A stretch of DNA of 7,724 nt from Singulisphaera sp. GP187. Its GTDB lineage: Bacteria; Planctomycetota; Phycisphaerae; Phycisphaerales; SM1A02. The stretch lies in the NCBI GenBank assembly GCA_945896765.1, contig CAMDEL010000069.1, positions 1 to 7,724 of the forward strand, in the 5' to 3' direction. A program made the translations under genes and the position numbers. This document shows positions 5,136 through 7,724 of this stretch, one piece after another (the first letter of the stretch is position 1; every line of letters starts with the position of its first letter). Below the pieces are notes generated by a model. It ran no database searches. It was not told where the DNA came from and saw only the letters and a program-made list of their open reading frames with translations.

Positions 5136-7292
5136 TCAGATCGGACTCGGCATAGCGCCGGGCGGTATTTCCTCGGTGGGATCACTCTTGATTGGAGTGT
5201 GTGCGGGGGGCTTTGGGATTTCGCGCTGCAGCATCTCAGAGACGGAAGGTCGCTGAAAGACTTCACCACGCATGATGCGATCAACATCGTCTTTCGAGAG
5301 TGTCTCGACAGCGAGAAGTGCTTCTGCAACGCCGACAATCTGAGTCCAATTGTCATTGACCATCTGTGTTGCATCCGCATATGCGTTGTCAATAAATTTG
5401 CGAACTTCCTCGTCAATGACCCGCGCAGTTTCTGGAGAATAATCCTTCTCAGGCATGAACATCTCACGCTCATCGGATCCGGCATAATTCACAAAGCCCA
5501 ATCGATCAGACATTCCCCATTGCAGAACCATCGTGCGTGCGAATGAAGTTGCCATACGGATATCCATCGACGCACCGCTTGAAACATCACTGGTTTTGCG
5601 CTCTTCTGCGATACGACCTCCACACAGAACACGCATCGTTGCGAGCATGTATCGGCGGGAATAACCGTATCGATCCTTATCTGGAAGACTGAATGTCGCG
5701 CCCATCGCTTGGCCGCGTGGGATGATTGTGACTTTGTGAAGTGGATCTGCGTCCTTGAGAAGCACCTGCAGAACCGTGTGGCCTGCTTCGTGATATGCCG
5801 TTGCAATGCGTTCTTCTTCTTCGATCTTGCGGCTCTTGTTTGCCCGACCGAATCGAACTTTGTCACGCGCCTCTTCCAGGTCGGTCATCTCGATCGATTC
5901 CTTCTCGGCCATCGTCGCGATAATTGCAGCTTCGTTGATGATGGCTGCAAGATCCGCACCAGAAAACATCGGAGTTCCTCGTGCCAAACGTTCCAGATTG
6001 ACATCGCTTCCCATCTTGACCTTCTTCGCGTGGACAGCAAGAATCTGGCGGCGACCGAGCACATCTGGAAGGGGAACGGCAACTTGTCGATCGAATCGAC
6101 CGGGTCGTGTCAGCGCAGGGTCAAGCACGTCAGGACGGTTCGTCGCTGCGATCACGATGATCTGATCATTCGCCTCGAACCCATCCATCTCGACGAGAAT
6201 GGCATTGAGAGTTTGTTCGCGTTCATCATGTCCACCTGAAGAAAAACCACCGCCGCGTCGGCGACCAACGGCGTCAATTTCATCCAAGAAGATGATGCAA
6301 GGGGAATTATCCTTTGCTTGTTTGAACAAGTCGCGCACGCGGCTCGCGCCAACGCCAACAAACATTTCGACGAAATCTGAGCCGGAAATCGAAAAGAACG
6401 GAACATCTGCTTCGCCAGCAATCGCCTTCGCCAAGAGAGTTTTTCCACAACCCGGTTGACCAGACAACAGAACACCGCGTGGAATGCGTCCGCCAAGTTT
6501 GCTGAAGCGCTTTGGGTTCTTCAAAAATTCGACAATTTCTTGAACTTCTTCCTTCGCCTCTTGAACGCCGGCGACATCGTTGAAGGTGATATTGACATTT
6601 TCTTTGTTCGTGACTCTGTGGCGACTTTTGCCGAAAGATCCGAGCATTCCGCCTGGACCGCCGCCGCCAGCATTGCGCATGCCGCGTGCGATCAAGAACC
6701 AAAGCACTCCCAAAATCAGGAGACCAGGAGCGAGTGTCAGCAGCAATTGCATAAACATGCTTTGCCCGACCTTTTCTTGCCACTTGACTCCAGAAGTTGT
6801 CAATTGCTCGCGAATCCAGTCGTAATTGCCTGGAATAATGCGAACCCAAACTTGCCCGCCTTTCTGTCCAGTGCGATCAGTTGCTCCAGGCAAAGCCTTG
6901 GACAAAGTCGCCATCAATTTGTCATCTTCAATGATGACAGATGCGGGCTCGAAAAAACCAGTCTTTGCCAAGACGAAAAACTCTTGTGGAGTTTCGATCG
7001 CCTCGCCTCGTTGAGAAGTGCTTGTCAGCACTGTCCATATGACTGCGATCACGGCAAGTGCCAAAATCCATGTCATAAATTGGCGGCGCGTCTTTGGGGG
7101 AGTCGGCACGCCTTTCTTCTCGCCATCTGGACCAGGTGTTTTTCCTTTGGAATCACGGTTGGCAGGTGGACCATCATCAGGCGCTGCCATCTGAATAGGA
7201 GCGCCGAATTGTTGCGAAGTTTGAGATGAAATTTGATTATTCATATTGATACTTTTTTGCCCAGTCTTTTGCTTGTCGTTTTCGATGCTCAT
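5136..7292 (-). CDS. ftsH: ATP-dependent zinc metalloprotease FtsH
   Basis: This membrane-anchored AAA+ protease degrades misfolded membrane proteins and selected regulators. It has 718 residues from ATG 7290-7292, chosen because an AAGGG site lies 7 bases upstream; an in-frame TTG at 7322 lacks such a site. Order: a polar, Gly/Pro-rich N-terminal extension of about 70 residues; transmembrane helix 1 at about 72-90; a periplasmic domain; helix 2 at about 183-201; a Gly-rich linker; and the AAA module with Walker A GQPGCGKT (278-285), pore motif FVG (about 311-313), Walker B IIFLDEID (333-340) and the second region of homology NRPDVLDPALTRPGRFDR with arginine fingers. The protease domain has HEAGH (501-505) and the third zinc ligand Asp near 577 (SSGASMDIRMAT). 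The C-terminal tail is Pro-rich. Oddities: E. coli FtsH starts its first helix almost at once and has 644 residues; Walker A has Gln and Cys where GPPGTGKT is usual, though the essential Gly-Lys-Thr is kept. It is probably cotranscribed with the lptE-like gene. Confidence 0.97.
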   Translation of the reverse strand: MSIENDKQKTGQKSINMNNQISSQTSQQFGAPIQMAAPDDGPPANRDSKGKTPGPDGEKKGVPTPPKTRRQFMTWILALAVIAVIWTVLTSTSQRGEAIETPQEFFVLAKTGFFEPASVIIEDDKLMATLSKALPGATDRTGQKGGQVWVRIIPGNYDWIREQLTTSGVKWQEKVGQSMFMQLLLTLAPGLLILGVLWFLIARGMRNAGGGGPGGMLGSFGKSRHRVTNKENVNITFNDVAGVQEAKEEVQEIVEFLKNPKRFSKLGGRIPRGVLLSGQPGCGKTLLAKAIAGEADVPFFSISGSDFVEMFVGVGASRVRDLFKQAKDNSPCIIFLDEIDAVGRRRGGGFSSGGHDEREQTLNAILVEMDGFEANDQIIVIAATNRPDVLDPALTRPGRFDRQVAVPLPDVLGRRQILAVHAKKVKMGSDVNLERLARGTPMFSGADLAAIINEAAIIATMAEKESIEMTDLEEARDKVRFGRANKSRKIEEEERIATAYHEAGHTVLQVLLKDADPLHKVTIIPRGQAMGATFSLPDKDRYGYSRRYMLATMRVLCGGRIAEERKTSDVSSGASMDIRMATSFARTMVLQWGMSDRLGFVNYAGSDEREMFMPEKDYSPETARVIDEEVRKFIDNAYADATQMVNDNWTQIVGVAEALLAVETLSKDDVDRIMRGEVFQRPSVSEMLQREIPKPPAHTPIKSDPTEEIPPGAMPSPI

Positions 7293-7299
7293 GTCGTTT

Positions 7300-7306
7300 C
7301 CCTTTT
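7300..7306 (-). promoter_or_regulatory. Ribosome binding site of ftsH
   Basis: The minus strand reads AAAAGGG, ending 7 bases before the ATG at 7290-7292. It decides the start in favour of MSIENDKQ over the longer TTG-initiated frame. Confidence 0.75.
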
Positions 7307-7328
7307 CATTCTGCGTTACCAATCACCT

Positions 7329-7724
7329 TTACCATTCACCTTGTAGACTTGCGACTATATCCCGCGCGAGCTGCTCAGCCACGGCAAATCGTGCTAAATC
7401 AATCGGTTGATTATTGGGAAGACTTGCAACAAAGACCGCACTGGATTGAAATCCCGCTCTGGAAATTATGGGTTTCCCCGTTTTCATGTCAAACCATTCG
7501 AAGTCGACCGTCACTTTCATGGCCATTTCTTCGGTCAATCCCGTTGCGAGGCTCTGGGAGAGCATGGAAAGGTCCACTTTGGAGATGGTTCCGCGCAGAA
7601 CCGTGTCCGCACGCCCTTCGCCGGTGATCTTGTACGGGGTTGTTGATTCGATTTCTTTCACTAACGCGTCTTCTAATTGCATCGGAATTGCACGATCTGC
7701 GCTGGAATTCTTGAAAATTGGCAC
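7329..7724 (-). CDS. lptE: LptE-like LPS-assembly lipoprotein, C-terminal part, cut by window edge
   Basis: The last 131 residues are visible; the N-terminus with any signal peptide and lipobox lies beyond the right edge. The visible part begins V-P-I-F-K-N-S-S, followed by LEDALVKEIESTTPYKI and RADTVLRGTISKVDLSMLS. It then continues as alternating strands (MKVTVDFEWFDMKTGKPII) and ends in a helix (DLARFAVAEQLARDIVASLQGEW). Known of the family: the pattern 'P-I-F-x-N, then a helix with a basic/acidic I-E-x-x-T-x-Y, then AD-x-x-L-x-G-x-I' is characteristic of the LptE group found in Bacteroidetes and planctomycetes. In these bacteria LptE plugs the LptD barrel and helps to deliver lipopolysaccharide to the outer surface. 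The GTG at the edge is an internal codon, not the start. The gene precedes ftsH by 36 bases on the same strand, without a terminator between them, so they are likely one unit. The identification comes from motif memory and was not tested by search. Confidence 0.65.
   Translation of the reverse strand: MPIFKNSSADRAIPMQLEDALVKEIESTTPYKITGEGRADTVLRGTISKVDLSMLSQSLATGLTEEMAMKVTVDFEWFDMKTGKPIISRAGFQSSAVFVASLPNNQPIDLARFAVAEQLARDIVASLQGEW

Noticed and set aside
6456..7229. 257-codon plus-strand frame opposite ftsH
   Set aside because: It lies antisense to the FtsH membrane and AAA regions, has biased composition and no ribosome site.
1..7724. Defence system, CRISPR array, mobile element or prophage
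   Set aside because: No repeat-spacer array, transposase, integrase, toxin-antitoxin motifs or terminal inverted repeats were seen; all large genes are housekeeping or envelope functions.

Overview
The window reads as an ordinary chromosomal stretch of a Gram-negative bacterium, most likely a planctomycete (Phycisphaerae-like). This is an inference. It rests on an LptE-like outer-membrane assembly protein, an MMPL/RND transporter start of the type seen beside hopanoid genes, an FtsH with a long Gly/Pro-rich N-terminal extension, a very short UvrC, and the weak or absent Shine-Dalgarno sites of several genes. Base composition is roughly balanced and looks uniform. I see no tRNA, rRNA, IS element, integrase, attachment site or CRISPR array.

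Layout, left to right. Positions 1-3243 carry a minus-strand, tightly packed cluster, transcribed in the order pyrC (dihydroorotase), class III aminotransferase, MMPL/RND transporter (cut by the left edge). The first pair overlaps by 11 bases and the second is separated by 12 bases. Upstream of pyrC is a well-formed intrinsic terminator (about 3279-3323). It closes a separate small minus-strand unit encoding an 89-residue Cys-rich lipoprotein (3349-3618). That lipoprotein gene and uvrC (3729-5069, plus strand) diverge from a 110-base intergenic region. UvrC converges on ftsH (5136-7292, minus); a small hairpin straddles the uvrC stop. ftsH lies 36 bases downstream of an lptE-like gene (7329-7724, cut by the right edge), so the two look like one transcription unit.

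Function. The left cluster couples a pyrimidine-synthesis enzyme with an aminotransferase-transporter pair that resembles HpnO/HpnN (hopanoid amination and transport). The right unit couples outer-membrane assembly (LptE) with the membrane protease FtsH. In the middle are nucleotide excision repair (UvrC) and a small envelope lipoprotein that I do not recognise.

The most notable items are the reduced UvrC, which lacks the segment between the UVR motif and the RNase H-like domain and also the C-terminal helix-hairpin-helix domain, and the lipoprotein built from a duplicated 30-residue Cys-containing module. I did not find convincing evidence for a wholly new multi-gene system.
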